Assembly (NCBI RefSeq): GCF_029784165.1
Contig: NC_073696.1
Location: 41,681,858 to 41,745,857, forward strand
DNA: 64,000 bases
Reading direction: 5' to 3'
Origin: Wyeomyia smithii
Lineage: Eukaryota > Arthropoda > Insecta > Diptera > Culicidae
Shown one piece after another: positions 12,956 to 25,224 of the stretch. The notes beneath the pieces were generated by a model that searched no databases, was not told the origin of the DNA, and worked only from the letters and a program-made list of their open reading frames with translations. The position numbers and the translations under genes were made by a program. Every line of letters begins with the position of its first letter. The stretch's first letter is position 1.

Positions 12956-13200
12956 TGTAGTGTCTATTCAAAGTCCTTTGAAAGTGACAAATGGCACTTG
13001 TCAAAATCACTTTAATTAAATAGGGTATCAACGCAATTCCTTCAAATTATCAGTGTTATCGCGAGCAGAACGAACCGGCGCATTGTTTTGGTGAAAGAAC
13101 ACTTTCTCTTTGCCATATGCGGACGTTTAGTCTGAATTTTAACGTTTAAACGGTTTAATAATGTACAATAATATAACATATAGATTATATTACCATGCCA

Positions 13201-13615
13201 CGCTGCAAAACGGTCCAGGAACCGCAAGGAGAAAGTTCGAAAGCGATATTCTAGAGAAAAACTTTTTGCTACAAAGTTAAGATATATGATGAAGCGCTTA
13301 TTTTTAGGTTACAAAATATTAGGGTAGAATATTAACGTTTATAGATAAAGAAAAAAAATGTCGTATAACGTTATATCTCCATAAATTTTAAGCAACTGTG
13401 TAAAAATAATTTTTTCTACCTTTGAAAATACTCAACCTACATTGAAAAATAACCACTATTTTTGTTCTAACTTTTTTATTCCAATTTTCGCATATGCACT
13501 GTCTTTAGATGACTTTGGGAGCTTTTGAAGACAAATATTTCACAAAACTTCATAACTTTGGTCGATCTTCGATGTTTTTGTATCAAGTTATAGGTAATTG
13601 TATCTAGGTTCGAGA
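13201..13615 (+). repeat. 'ggtccagaa' dispersed repeat, copy 1
   Basis: It contains GAGAAAAACTTTTTGCTACA, AAGTTAAGATATATGATGAA and GCGCTTATTT, and later CACTGTCTTTAGATGACTTT. The same order of blocks occurs at 41350-41730 and 62380-62750, and an inverted fragment at 46245-46300. Confidence 0.6.
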
Positions 13616-13619
13616 AAAA

Positions 13620-16500
13620 AACCGGCGCTGCAAAGTCCAATTTTTCAGTAGAGTCAGGTTTTTTACGAGGTACGTCAGCAAACCGCGGTAGTTCTAAAAT
13701 CCAGTTAAACGAACCGCGTCAATACGAGAATCCACGTGAAAAAAACTAAACCAGCAATGGAGTGTTCAGAGAAATCCTCTGCAACCATCAGTGACGTAGC
13801 CATGGGGGGAGGGCGTTTTAGGGTTCAAACTCACTCCGAAGCCTTCGATCTTCAATTTTTTTAGTATTAGGGTTCTGCATTACTGTTTAATGAGAAGCTT
13901 CGTCTTCTCGAAAAAAGTCCTCATGCAAATTACACAGAATGAAAATCATGAAAAGTTGCACAAAAATTGTCGTCATAAAACTGTTGAAATCGATTTTGTT
14001 TAACCAAGTATCTAAGAAATGCATAAAACTTCGAGATCTGGCGCTGTTTAAAAATCTTTATCTCAAAAATGAACAACTTTCTGGGAAAGACTTCCAGCTT
14101 AATAATTTCCTGACTCCTTTTTTTCTGGAATATTTTGTTAGGCTACGCTACAGAAGACTGCTTTAAATGTTTGTCTGTCTGTTGAAATGGGATTTTGTGA
14201 TTATATCCGGTACTTAAAAGGCTGTTGTACGATAAAGCTGGATTTTTTCATGGGGACTTTTTTCGAAGAGACAAAACTTTTGATACCCACCACTAAACGA
14301 TATTTCAAAAGTTGATTCCCATTGGCACCCTACTGTACACCCTATGTTATTTCAAATTGACTATTATTGACTGAACTATGCAACGGTTTATTTAGCAGCG
14401 CGCGCGTTGCACGGTAAGCTGTATCGCTAAAGGTAGCAAGAAAACACTTCACATTTTAAGTTGTTCTCCCCTATTCTCGCTGTTTTCGATATTATCCCGC
14501 ACAAAAATCTCTACTGCAACACTACTCGTATTGAGAGTAAGTGATATGAGCGCGCTATATCACTGATTTTCTAATCCCATTTTTCTCCAGGATAATCATG
14601 GATTCAGCTTAAGTATTCTTTCTTAAAATTCAGGATTCAGCTTAAGTATTCTCTCTCAAAATTCACATTTATTACCAAACCCCTCAAAAGCAAATTCTAG
14701 TTACACCACTGGCACTCAGTTTTTAAAATTATCCTCTTTTACGGTCATTCTGGATCCTTAGAATGGCGGGGGTTATTAACCTAATATACACTTAGACGTT
14801 ATTGTTTCCTAACCCGCGTTAATCAAAAAATCCTCGTAAAAGTTTTTTGATTACCGCGGTAACGTGTAAAAAAAGAGCAGTAATTCAAAAATCCGCATAA
14901 AAAACTGCATTAATTCAAAATTCCACGTAAAAAACTTACCAAAAGAATTCGCGAAAACAACACTTCCGGTAAAAAATCTATTTTTCTGGACTCCTTGGTT
15001 TATTTTCATGAAAAATCATCTATCAGCATTTTTCCACAACTTCCAACTTACGTAAGAAAAAAAAAGAAGATTTTTACCAAAAATGCGTTATTTTACAACA
15101 AAGAGGAGAGTCCCACAGAACAAGGGGGAATTCCAATCAACACCAATTTATTTTCGAAGTGGACCTAGATGAATACTTCGAGCCAAATCCGTGATGGTAG
15201 ATGCCAACTTTATGTTCTTCCGTGGTCACTTCTTATGGAATAACCCTATCTAAAAAATTGTAGTACATAGAAGGTAGCAATATTCAGCATATCATCCAAA
15301 CTCCCAACTTTGTAGAAGATACAAAAGGATTGCTTCTACACAGACAGAGTTGTTGTCAAAAAATGTAAAAAATATGTAATTTTGAATAGCAAATCAGGCA
15401 GTGAAGATACTGGAAATGGCAAACGTTTTCAATCATTCCGAAGAGTGGTTATGATCATAATTCATTCTATGCAGTTATTGTCTGCTTGGTTTTGCTTAAC
15501 TGTAATCTGGGGATATACAAAAAAAGGAGAGGCGACTTGTCCATAGGTGCATTGCACACAGGGACGCCAGGTTAAAAATAAACTTGAAATTCAAATTTAT
15601 ATTTATATTTTATAATTTTTTAGTTTTATTTTCAGACAGTAACAAAAAAGAATTAGTTTCTTCACGGACCTGATGTGATTACTTCTTTAAGCTGAGATTT
15701 TCAGAATTTGAGGTTCAAAAGCGACGAGTCACCCCTAAAAAAATGATGATATTTTGTACGTTTTTTTTGTCAATAATTAGCTGCATAAGGATATTATGTC
15801 AATAAAACCTTTATTATTTGAAGAGATAATGAAAAATTTTCATGATTTTAAGCACTCGTAGCACTGTGCATGATTGTTCAAGGTAGTCGAAAATTAGGTA
15901 AAAATCAACAGTCATAAGTTTACCAATTGATGATACTTTTTAAATGCTATTTAAAAAAACCTGAATTAATCCACCTAGTGGTGTAGAAACCTTTGTTATA
16001 CTAACTACCTATTACTTTATACTTATTAGACCAGTAAACCACAAATCGTATACCAACGTAAGTCCAATTCCAATAATGAATGAAACGAATTCAAAAGATA
16101 GTTTTCAGAGGGTGAACTTTTTTTAAATCTCCATAATCCAGGTTTGAATATCGTTTTCGCTTTATTTTTAGAAATCGCAGGACCTAGAATTATGAATCAG
16201 CATCTTATATTTTTTACGAAATTTCTACAAACCTGTTCTCGAAAAATTTTAGTTCAGAATTATACAGTAAAAAAACTGTTCATGAGAATTGTCAATTTAA
16301 TTCTATCTCAAATATATTTTTTGAAAATGAAGGTTTTTTACGACATTTGCAAATTTTGACTATGGATTTTCTTTCCAAAGGTTTAGGCTGTATGATAAAA
16401 TTCGAAATGGAGACTTTTCAAAACATGCTGCGATAACGAGAAGCGGAATAACATGGATACTCTGTTTGCACTTAGTCTTAAATTAGAAAGCAATATTTAT
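13620..16500. other. AT-rich spacer
   Basis: Contains degenerate ACGCGG-type repeats (13650-13745, 14810-14945) and a piece of the family with TTAATCCACCTAGTGG (15965), also seen at 30053. CCTTTGTTATACTAACT (15990) is nearly inverted at 19693. No coding sequence seen. Confidence 0.45.
14597..14670 (+). repeat. Short tandem duplication
   Basis: GGATTCAGCTTAAGTATTCT occurs twice, 36 bp apart (14599 and 14635), each followed by a TCTTAAAATTCA or CTCAAAATTCA tail. Confidence 0.75.
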
Positions 16501-16508
16501 ATCTTACA

Positions 16509-18198
16509 CTAGCTTACCCGGCAAACTTCGTCCCGCTAATGCTTGGCTTCTATACATTATTTCGATTACGGAAATAGTCATATGTAGTAGTATTCGGCTG
16601 TTTCCCAGAAGTTGCCATCTTACAATTCAAAATGGCGTCTGAGTTAAATTTTTAGCTTCATACATCATTCTGGTTAAAGAAACATCCATGATAGGTGTTA
16701 TTTAGTCATTTTCGGCTGTTTTCCAGAAACCGGAAGTCACCATCTTAGAATTCAAAATGGTGCCTGGGGTCGATTCTAGCTCCTGTGTATCATTCTAGTA
16801 TCGGAGCATCTCATATTGGATGAAAATCGGCCGTTTTTGGCTGTTTTTCAGAAACCGGAAGTCGCCATCTTGGATTTAAAAATGGTATTCAGAGACCATT
16901 TCTGGCCTCTGAGCGTCATTCTGGTTAAAGAAACACTCATTAGGTGTTATTTGGTCATTTTCGTCTTTTATCCAGTCACCGAAAGTCGCCATCTCACAAT
17001 TCAAAATGTTGTTTGAGGTCGATTTGTGGCTTCAGTGCATCATGATAATCCCGGAAATACCCATATTTGGTCATTTGCCGCTGTTTTCAGAAACCGGAAG
17101 TCGCCATCTTGGATTTCAAAAAGGCATTTGGAGACAATTTCTGGCCTCTGAGCGTCATTCTGGTTAAAAAAACACCCATATTAGGTGGTATTTGGTCATT
17201 TTCGGCAGTTTTCCAGTCACCGGAAGTCGCCATTTATCAACTCAAAATGTTGTCGGAGGTCGATTTGTGGTTTCATCATCACGATTTCGGAAATACCCAT
17301 ATTGGGTGGCCATATCCCGCTGTTTTCCAGAAACCGGAAGTCGCCATCTTGGAATTTAAAATTATATTTGGAGACATTTTCCGTATAGAAACCGGAAGTT
17401 TCCATCTCAAATTTAACAATGGCGTCTGGAGTCGAAAATTTTTCTTGCTCTCAGAAACCTCAACATATCAAATTTGGTTCCATTTGATTGATTATTTCTC
17501 AAGATGTGCAGAAATTTGTATGGACATCTTTTTACCCCTAAAAATATTCACCTGCCAAATTTGGTTCCATTTATTTGGTTAGTTCTCGAGAAGTGCAGAA
17601 ATTCGTGTTTCATTTGTTTGGAACCCCTCTCTCACTTAAGAGGGAGGGGTGTCGAATCATTATGGACATATTTGTTACCTCTAAAAACATTTACATGCCA
17701 AATTTGGTTCTATTTGGTGGATTGGTTCTCGAGCTGTGCGAAATTTGTGTTTCTTTTATATGGGACCCTCCCTTTCAGAAGAGAGAGGGGTGTCAAACCA
17801 TTATGGATGATTTTGTTACCCCTAAAAACATCCACCTGTCGATTTTGGTTCCATTTGCTTGGTTAGTTTTCGAGATGTGCATGAATTTGTGTTTCATTTG
17901 TATGGAGCCCCACCCTTTTAGCAGAGGGAGGGGTGTCAAACTATTATGGATATATTTGTTACCCCTAAAACATCCACCTGCCCATTTGCTTGGTTAGTTT
18001 TCAAGATGTGCATGAATTTGTGTTTCATTTGTATGAGACCCCTCCCTTCCAGAAGAGGGAGGGGTTTCAAACTATCTTAGTCACCTTTCTCGGCCCCTAA
18101 AACCCCTATATACAAAATTTCACGCCGATCGGTTCAGTAGTTTCCAAGCCTATATGGAACAGACAGACAGACAGAGCTGCATTTTTATATGTATAAGA
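16509..18198 (-). mobile_element. Non-autonomous Helitron, copy B
   Basis: Same family as copy A in reverse. The 3' end is at 16509 (CTAG preceded on the minus strand by CGGGACGAAGTTTGCCGGG) and the 5' end at 18198 (TCTTATACATATAAAAATGC with CTGTCTGTCTG). The 125-bp units with ACCGGAAGTCGCCATCTTG lie at 16.7-17.4 kb and the CCCCTC/GAGGG units at 17.5-18.1 kb. Open frames here are translations of the repeats and not genes. Confidence 0.7.
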
Positions 18199-18655
18199 TG
18201 AGCATAGTGTATCATATCATAGAGATAAGTAACTTTCACCTGCGCATACTAGTAAACGTGTATAACCATGTAAAGTTGCTTCAGTTTCATCCAAACTGTA
18301 TATAATCGAATCTCAATGTTCACAATTTCTCAACACTTTTTCCTTATTTTGCCAATTACGTTCACCATCAACTGTAGATTCCTGGTCACGAGTGAAAAGT
18401 ATATTCGAAACTGAATTTAAAATATGGAATAAGTGTTCAACTGTAAAGTTTTCCAGCTGTTCAAAATGTAGCATTGCAAACGGGTGGCTCTAACATATTC
18501 GTACGTAGACAGGTCTATACATCTTTGGTAAAGCTTTTCAAAATATCTGCATCGCAAATTGTGTTACATTTGAACACTGTGAGATCAGATTTTGCTACAA
18601 TGTTTGGCTCCCGAAAGCTGTAGAAGATTCTTGTTCTTAAATCTGAGTTCAACGT

Positions 18656-18810
<155 letters not shown>

Positions 18811-19289
18811 AAGTAAGGACGAAAGCTTCGCAAGGCAGATATGGAGCTAAGTGAGCATTGCAGTTTCCTCTAAAATCTAATTCAAATTCTTAAGACAAAG
18901 CTAAAGGGTAGTTTATTTATACCAGTTAAGACGCTCTACGAAGAGTGTGAAAATTATACGAAAATAAGAAATAGAGGGATAGAGAAGGAAAGAGAGCAGG
19001 GAGAGAAAGATGAATTATCCAAAAAGTAAAATATGCCATGTCTGAAATATACTTCGGTCAAATTTCTACAGTTCAAGCTACCAATAAAAATTCGCACTTA
19101 AATAGTATGATTTTTAAATAGCTCTAGGGCGTTCATTTGAGCATGCGAACACCAAAATCAGAATATGCGTTCTGTAAAATGAGCGTTTATTTTGTAATTT
19201 TTTTGTTTCGATTCTGATATACTATACATATAAACAACATATTTACACATACATACATACAAGCACACATACACATACATACAGAAATT

Positions 19290-19660
19290 GTTCAGTTCGT
19301 CGATCTGAGTCGATTGGTGTATAACACATGGCTTTCCATGCCATTCATTTTGACTTAAAAGTTAAATGTCTCATATAAAAAGTACACTTTGATCAATATT
19401 TTAAAATCTAAGCCATTAATCAAAAATCCACTCGGTAGCATTCTGGGGGAGTACAGTAGCTTTCTTTTGCGTATAAGATCATCAAAATCGGATATTGCGT
19501 TCTGTAAGAAAGGTGCATTAGTATTTTGCGGCACATACATACAGACAACAGACATACACACACACACATACACACACATACACACGAACAGACATTGCTC
19601 AGTTCGTCGAGCTGAGTCGAATGGTATATACGATTCGGCCCTCCAGATCTTGGATTTATT
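19290..19660 (+). repeat. Two tandem modules ending in GTCGAGCTGAGTCGA-type sequence
   Basis: CAGTTCGTCGATCTGAGTCG (19293) and CAGTTCGTCGAGCTGAGTCG (19601) each follow a run of ACATACATACA or ACACACAC and precede TTGGTGTATA/ATGGTATATA. A third copy at about 31567 continues ATGCCATTCGGCCCTTTGG and ends CTTTCTAGGAGGAAGGCAAA. The family is dispersed and non-coding. Confidence 0.6.
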
Positions 19661-19827
19661 TTGCGTTATTCGTCCGATTTTATAACCTTAGTTTAGTATA
19701 ACAAAGGTGAACCTGCCATCAGAAAATAAACTTCTTTTCAAGCCTGCCATATATTTAGCTCGAAAAAAAATCTTACCGAAATTTATTATACTTTTCTTTT
19801 TTCGACTCTAAGCAAAGTCATGCTATT

Positions 19828-20077
19828 TTTTAATTTTAATTCAAGGAGTAAATGTAGTAATGAAGATAGAAAATTAAACTAACTGAAAATATGATTGTAG
19901 AAACTACGAAAAATATAGTTCAGCAGGTGGGACTCGAACCCACAACTTCCAATTGGAAGTTGTGGGTTCGAGTCCCACCTGCTGAACTATATTTTTCGTA
20001 GTTTCTACAATCATATTTTCAGTTAGTTTAATTTTCTATCTTCATTACTACATTTACTCCTTAAATTAAAATTGAAA
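19828..20077. repeat. Perfect 250-bp palindrome with tRNA-like arms at its centre
   Basis: The two 125-bp arms meet with no spacer at 19952/19953 (AA|TT). The inner 110 bp of each arm (19843-20062) match exactly, and only two mismatches occur further out. At the centre is a symmetric cloverleaf: stem GTTCAGCAG/CTGCTGAAC, two copies of the T-arm GTGGGTTCGAGTCCCAC (19962-19978 and, inverted, 19927-19943), and a middle stem AACTTCC/GGAAGTT. It looks like a tRNA 3' half joined head to head to itself. There is no intact tRNA gene here. Confidence 0.9.
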
Positions 20078-21052
20078 TTTATTATGTAATTAGAAAAAAG
20101 CCTGCTTCTACTCAAACCAATCGGTTTACTAATTGATGGCCACTAGGATGGTCCTTACTAAGCAAAAGCGGGTAGCAGCAGTAGCGGTTCGTTGCAACAC
20201 CTGCATTGCTGCATTCGAGAGTGATCGCGAGTTTTTTGAATGATATTCGTTAAAATTACGATAGATTATCTTCTCAATGATAACAACTTTTGTTCAACTC
20301 TATTTATTAATGTGAATTTCTGAAAAGTATGTGGTGGCCTTGAAAAAAAATGGCAGCTGGGATCGACTCACGGCCCAATAACATCATCCCGGTTCCGGCA
20401 TTACTCATATAAGCTGGTACTTGGCCATCGTTGACCATTTCCGAGAAACATTTCGAGGAGAATTAATTCATTAGTGTTGGATAAAAGTTAGTGTGATTGA
20501 TCACTCTTGAATACAACAATAAAAGTAATGTAATAAACAACTTTGTGCACGTCAACCTTGCGGTTGTGGCTTTGCATACAGCCCTTCTGTTATATTTGTA
20601 CTTATCCATTGTTTACACGGTGATGTCTCAGTCTGTGAATGTTGTTAACGTTTTATGCGGGTTAAATACCTTCATATACATTCCTCACAACAAATTAGGT
20701 ATCAAATTGTTGTGAAGCTACGCTAGTAATAAATAAATTTACTAATGGGCTAGACAAAACGCTGCACATCATACATCATCCCACCGAACACAAGCACGGC
20801 CTGATTGACGTTGAATGCCTGACTAATGTTCAAATAATTGGATGACACTAATGCCTTTCGATTCGGTAATAACAACTCTTGAGTCGCCCCAGCAATGGCG
20901 GTACCATGGCTAGCCTAACCTCTCGCAAGCCGGACATTCCTGCGAGCGGTTCGGCGGCTGCTGCCCCGAGGAAAACACATTTAAATGGAATCACCGTCTT
21001 CTGCGTATCGCCATACGAAAACGGTGTGCAAATGCTTTACCCATCATCTTAT

Positions 21053-21232
21053 TCAGCCTGGAGCACAGTTTCGAGGTTCTAGTAGTCGAAAAGCGCGCTC
21101 CATCACACCGACCGAACCACTCATCATTCCAATCAGCTTTGGCTCGAGTCCGTTCTCCATCATGACAGAGCAGAGCAGCTCACGGAACGAAACATCGGAA
21201 ATATGATGCCTCGGTGTGGTGAGTTTAATTTT
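21053..21232 (-). pseudogene. Coding-like relic of unknown family
   Basis: The minus strand reads IKLTTPRHHISDVSFRELLC, SVMMENGLEPKLIGMM and SGSVGVMERAFRLLEPRN before a stop. Codon third positions are GC-rich, unlike the surrounding AT-rich DNA, which suggests former coding sequence. The open frame extends upstream to 21439 but loses that character. No start, splice sites or family are evident. It may be a fragment of a gene or of a transposon. Confidence 0.35.
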
Positions 21233-22376
21233 GGCAAGCCTACGAACTAAACGCGGATGATGTGGAGGAATGAGTAAGATTAAAAAAAAGTGATGAATTC
21301 CTCGAAGCAAACAGCCCGTAAAAAGACAGAAACATAAATTAGTTTCCCCCGTGTGTTCGGCGAACCAAGACCTGCTCGAAGCCGGAGGAGATTGTCGTGT
21401 GTGCTGTGTGTCGTAGAGTAGTGGATTAATTGAAGGCATTTTTAATTCTTACAATTACCCTCCTATTTTTTTCGTGAAACTTCAATCAAAAAAAAGTTTA
21501 TTTTCTGTTGGTTAATATGTTTGTTAATGAATCTTGCACACAATACACATTTGATGTTTGAGGCTCGCGTGAGGCTCTTAACTATCCAGAAGCAAGCAGT
21601 AATATATTTTATATTTTATTCTTGATCTACTCCCAAACTACCTTGGGGCAGTCAGACAAAAAAAAGAGTAAAAGAAACATCATTTTTACCTGGTTTTAGC
21701 TTCATAACATTTAATTTTGAAAACCGATTAAATTATGCTATCAAACAAGAATCCGGCAAGAGAAGTAGCCCTTTTACACAGCAGGGCACGGCCCTCGTTT
21801 GAATTTCCATTCAATTTTGCTGAAGCGATCGAAATGAAAAAAACCTCTACATGTTGCATGCCAACACACTTTTGATTGACTGCAGGGCACTCCCTTTCCG
21901 TGACGTCCCGTTGCACAATTCCTCCTGGACAACCGTTGCCTTCGCTAATTCGGGGGGCTCGTGGTCAATGGAGCGGAGAGGTATAACTGAGGCACGGCTC
22001 CTGTCAAAATTAATTTTTGGCTGCTCTCCGCTCACCGAAAAAAACCTGGAATGTGACCTTCAGACAACGCTCCACTGTCGGGACCGGGATACACTCGAAC
22101 GGCAAAACTCAGGCACGAAGCTGAATTTAAATTAAACTGTCGCTAGGGGTTTTGCATCAGCACCAGACAGGCAGCGTCTGAATGATTGATGACAGCTTGG
22201 CAAGCTGACCAGTTTGGAGAATAAGCCGGCCTGCAGTGGCCGTCATTATGTGGCCGATTCTTTGCTACTTGAAAATGCTAATTTAGCGCAAGCGCGGATG
22301 CTTGATTATTTTATCTGTGCTTAGTTTTAGTATTTTTTGCTGTTGCTCTTACTCGACTTAGTATAATAATGATAAT

Positions 22377-22398
22377 TTCTTTTTCTTTTTCAGGTAAG
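22377..22398 (+). promoter_or_regulatory. Candidate recursive splice site (ratchet point)
   Basis: A long pyrimidine tract ending TTTCTTTTTCAG is followed directly by GTAAGG, so a 3' and a 5' splice site abut with no exon (junction at 22393/22394). This is the form of zero-length ratchet sites used to remove very long introns in flies. If real, a plus-strand gene with a long intron spans this position. Confidence 0.35.
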
Positions 22399-22399
22399 G

Positions 22400-24530
22400 A
22401 GATTGTTACACACCAGTCGTAAGTTTGATTCGATTAGATGAACAAAAGTGAATGGCAACCAATCAGGTTTCAAAATATTAACAGAAACTTTGATAAATGT
22501 CAGAACGTTTACAGAGAGGATTATCTATAGGTTACAAAAACCTGATGCTAGAATTTGGAATCAAAAAATCAGTCCTATGTCGGAGTTGGTATATAGGCAA
22601 TGTAAAAGTTTCAAAAGGAACAAAATAATTTAATCGTCAGAAAAATATCAAACAAATTGTTCCACCACAGTTATGATGAATTAACCCACTTCTCTTAATA
22701 GTTTGGACTAACATTATTCCACCAAGTTTTTCTTTCACCAGCATCTGTCACTGCTGTAAAATAAGTAGTGATTCCGGATTCTGGCTGACTCGAGCATTAG
22801 TATGAATGAATGGGCGAAAATTCTTCTATGGGACTGTTAGAAAAATCAGCAAAACTGATCGAACTCCATTTGAAAACATCCATACCCAGCGTTGCCGGAT
22901 GCAGTCGCTGATCCGGGATCACACCCGAGACCGTCAGCGTGCATTTCTTTCGACATCATAATATTCCCCTCCAGAGCCCCCGACGCTTACAACACTCATT
23001 CGCGGCGACCACGCGGCCAAATCGAAAGAAGGAAAGAAGCTATTCACGACAGCTATCTCCCCGCGGCCTGTCTATCGGAAGTATTAATCTGCCAATGGTA
23101 CTTTGGAATTCCAACCATTTGCGAGAGCGTCGCTACGATCCACCCATTCACTCACTTTGGCAGCCGGAAAAAATATTTATCTATAAACCGCGATAAAAAT
23201 CGAAAGCCACGGCTGGCAGGCTCCTTAAGTCCACACGAAGCCAGAAGCACGCGCGCGCGTCCATTGGTGCGCTGCTTAATAACTGTTGTAGCCGCAGTAG
23301 TCGCAGTAGCGGCGACGCAGAAGGCTTTGGGGCAACCATCGGAGTTTATAACGTGGAAAAAGATATCAGCATACCATCGGGGTCGCTCACACTCTTCCTT
23401 GCACGGCCGGAGTCCACAACTAGTAATGGGTGTTGTTTGCTGACAAGAGTGTAGTACTAAAGGTAACTGCGAAGTGCTGTTTGTTTTCGCGTGGCCGTTA
23501 CCTGTTGTTCGCAACTATGCTACGATTGCCATCACCACTTCACGCTGCGGTGTGCTGTCAGTATGCGCATTAAAAAGGTAAATTATGCTTTATTTTAATG
23601 CGCTTCTATTACACAGTAGACAAGTGAAATAAGGAATTCGAGGAAGGTTGAATGAGGTTAGAAATTGCCTACCTAATAAGTCGATCAAGATTTTAGATTG
23701 GAGCACAAATTTGAACGTATTATTCTTGTGATTTGTGTTTCTCACGTTTTTTTAACTAAATTCCTACATAGCAGTGTGAAGCTTTTTTTCGTTTTTCATA
23801 GCAGATTCTTAATATAAATGCGTTTTTGGAACAAACCACAGACCCTGCAGTCAATTATTAGTTTATAGTTTCTTAGTCAAACAATCTCTTACATGAATCA
23901 GTAGTCAAAAAATTTATATTTTCATCGTTGCTTAGGAACGCCTTAACTATTTGAATATTTCGTCCTCAGCAGTGAGAGCAAAACAAGCTTACCAATTTGA
24001 GATTGCAATACAAAATTTGCAAATTTCTGCCTTTCCGATTCGGAAAAAAACCAAACCTCAACAATGTCAGTCACAAACATCCACACACAAATCCAGTACA
24101 CAAATGTCCACGCGTGGTCTCTTCCTATTTCTGTGAAAGGTTATTTAGGCATGTTGAGCACATGGTAAGAACTTTTCAAAAATTAAAAGATAAGGTAGAA
24201 AGAAATATTTGTTTTTTGTTCGTCTGTCTTCTTTCGTTAGTAGAGGTACACCCTAGTGTTTTTTGGTTTATTTGAAATCATTCTTCGTAAACTTAGTTTT
24301 AACTCTTCGAGACACTTTCAACTTAGCTAAATTTGGAATAAATTTTGTCTTCAGCTTCCACCATCAACGAAATCACTTTTAGCTAAATTTGAGATCAATT
24401 TCTGCTTTGCCCTTTTCTTCCATGTGGAAGCGTTCTTTAGCTATTATGCTGAATGGGAATCATTTTCTGTTTGGCCTTCTCCTCTCGTTAGAATTATTTT
24501 ATAATTTAACTAAAATTTGAGATAATTTTC
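22400..24530. other. Unique-looking DNA with a GC-richer island at 22890-23580
   Basis: The island is open in several frames on both strands (183 codons at 22892-23443), with GCGCGCGCG at 23251 and GCAGTAGTCGCAGTAGCGG. No domain is recognised. It resembles 5' leader or enhancer-type sequence more than a coding exon. Downstream, 24290-24530 holds degenerate AGCTAAATTTGAGATCAATT units. Confidence 0.4.
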
Positions 24531-24540
24531 TTTAATTTTG

Positions 24541-24760
24541 TTTTGACGTAGCACTACGTCTTTGTTTTCTATACTAGATTACATTTTGTGAAATTGAAAA
24601 TGAAACTGGCAAATGTTGCGTCAGATTTCAAACGATTATAGCAAGCGAACGACTTAATGCATCTTAGTCATTTATGTGTCGGTGGATAGATAAAATGTGT
24701 AACTATTGTTTGATATAATGTTTAGCATTGTGGCTTTACTGCTTAATGGTGAAAAAAGGT
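24541..24760 (+). repeat. GACGTAG-CTACGTC repeat, copy 1
   Basis: TTTTGACGTAGCACTACGTC opens it, then CTATACTAGATTACATTTTG and GTTGCGTCAGATTTCAAACG. Two other copies (46303 and 62757) share the 16-bp palindrome; the 62757 copy also shares the following blocks. Confidence 0.55.
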
Positions 24761-24881
24761 GAAAAGTTCCAAGGTCAAGCTGTCCCATACATTTCCCTCG
24801 CTATTGGCTTGCTTCCCGAGCACGAATAACAATAACATGGACGGAATAAATTCCACTGCCTACATATTTTGACTCAACAAA

Positions 24882-25224
24882 GTGTTTTAGTTTGTTTGTC
24901 TTTCTCTAAGCTGCGTGGCCACGCCCTAATGGCAAAAATCTACTTTGAACTCGATACAAAAGACTGCGTGTAGAAAATTCAGCTTCAGTCTAGTTTGTCA
25001 CACAATAGCGAGTGGAGTATAGCTGTTAGAGGTACGCGACATTGAGAAACGAGAGCTGCATACGAGTCAAATTCCAGGCACTGCGGAGCATGTTACCTTT
25101 GTTCTGCATACGGCAACAACAGTTACCATCGTACGCTGCTGGATATTTTGCTGGCACAGCTACTGGAGGGCACAGCGGAGAGCAAATTTTTTATTATGCG
25201 CGGCCAAGAAAAATATTCAAAGTT
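24882..25224 (+). repeat. Direct repeat, copy 1 (longer form)
   Basis: TTGTTTGTCTTTCTCTAAGC, then TGCGTGGCCACGCCCTAATG, through to TGGCACAGCTACTGGAGGGC and GAGAGCAAA. The copy at 25860 matches except for an internal segment of about 85 bp (25022-25106) present only here. A frame in that segment, ESCIRVKFQALR, faintly recalls histone H3 ELLIRKLPFQRL; I do not rely on it. Confidence 0.75.

Noticed and set aside
12400..13019. Frames rich in FYADSGIYAVF repeats
   Set aside because: Minisatellite translation.
17067..17997. 171- and 140-codon plus-strand frames that look like a repeat protein
   Set aside because: Same explanation: the internal arrays of Helitron B are open by chance because unit length is near a multiple of three.
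19918..19987. A functional tRNA gene
   Set aside because: T-arm and acceptor-like stem are present, but the 5' half is a mirror copy of the 3' half, with no proper D-arm or anticodon loop.
22892..23443. 183-codon frame as a protein gene
   Set aside because: No recognised domain, competing open frames on both strands and GC-rich low-complexity words; better read as leader or regulatory sequence.
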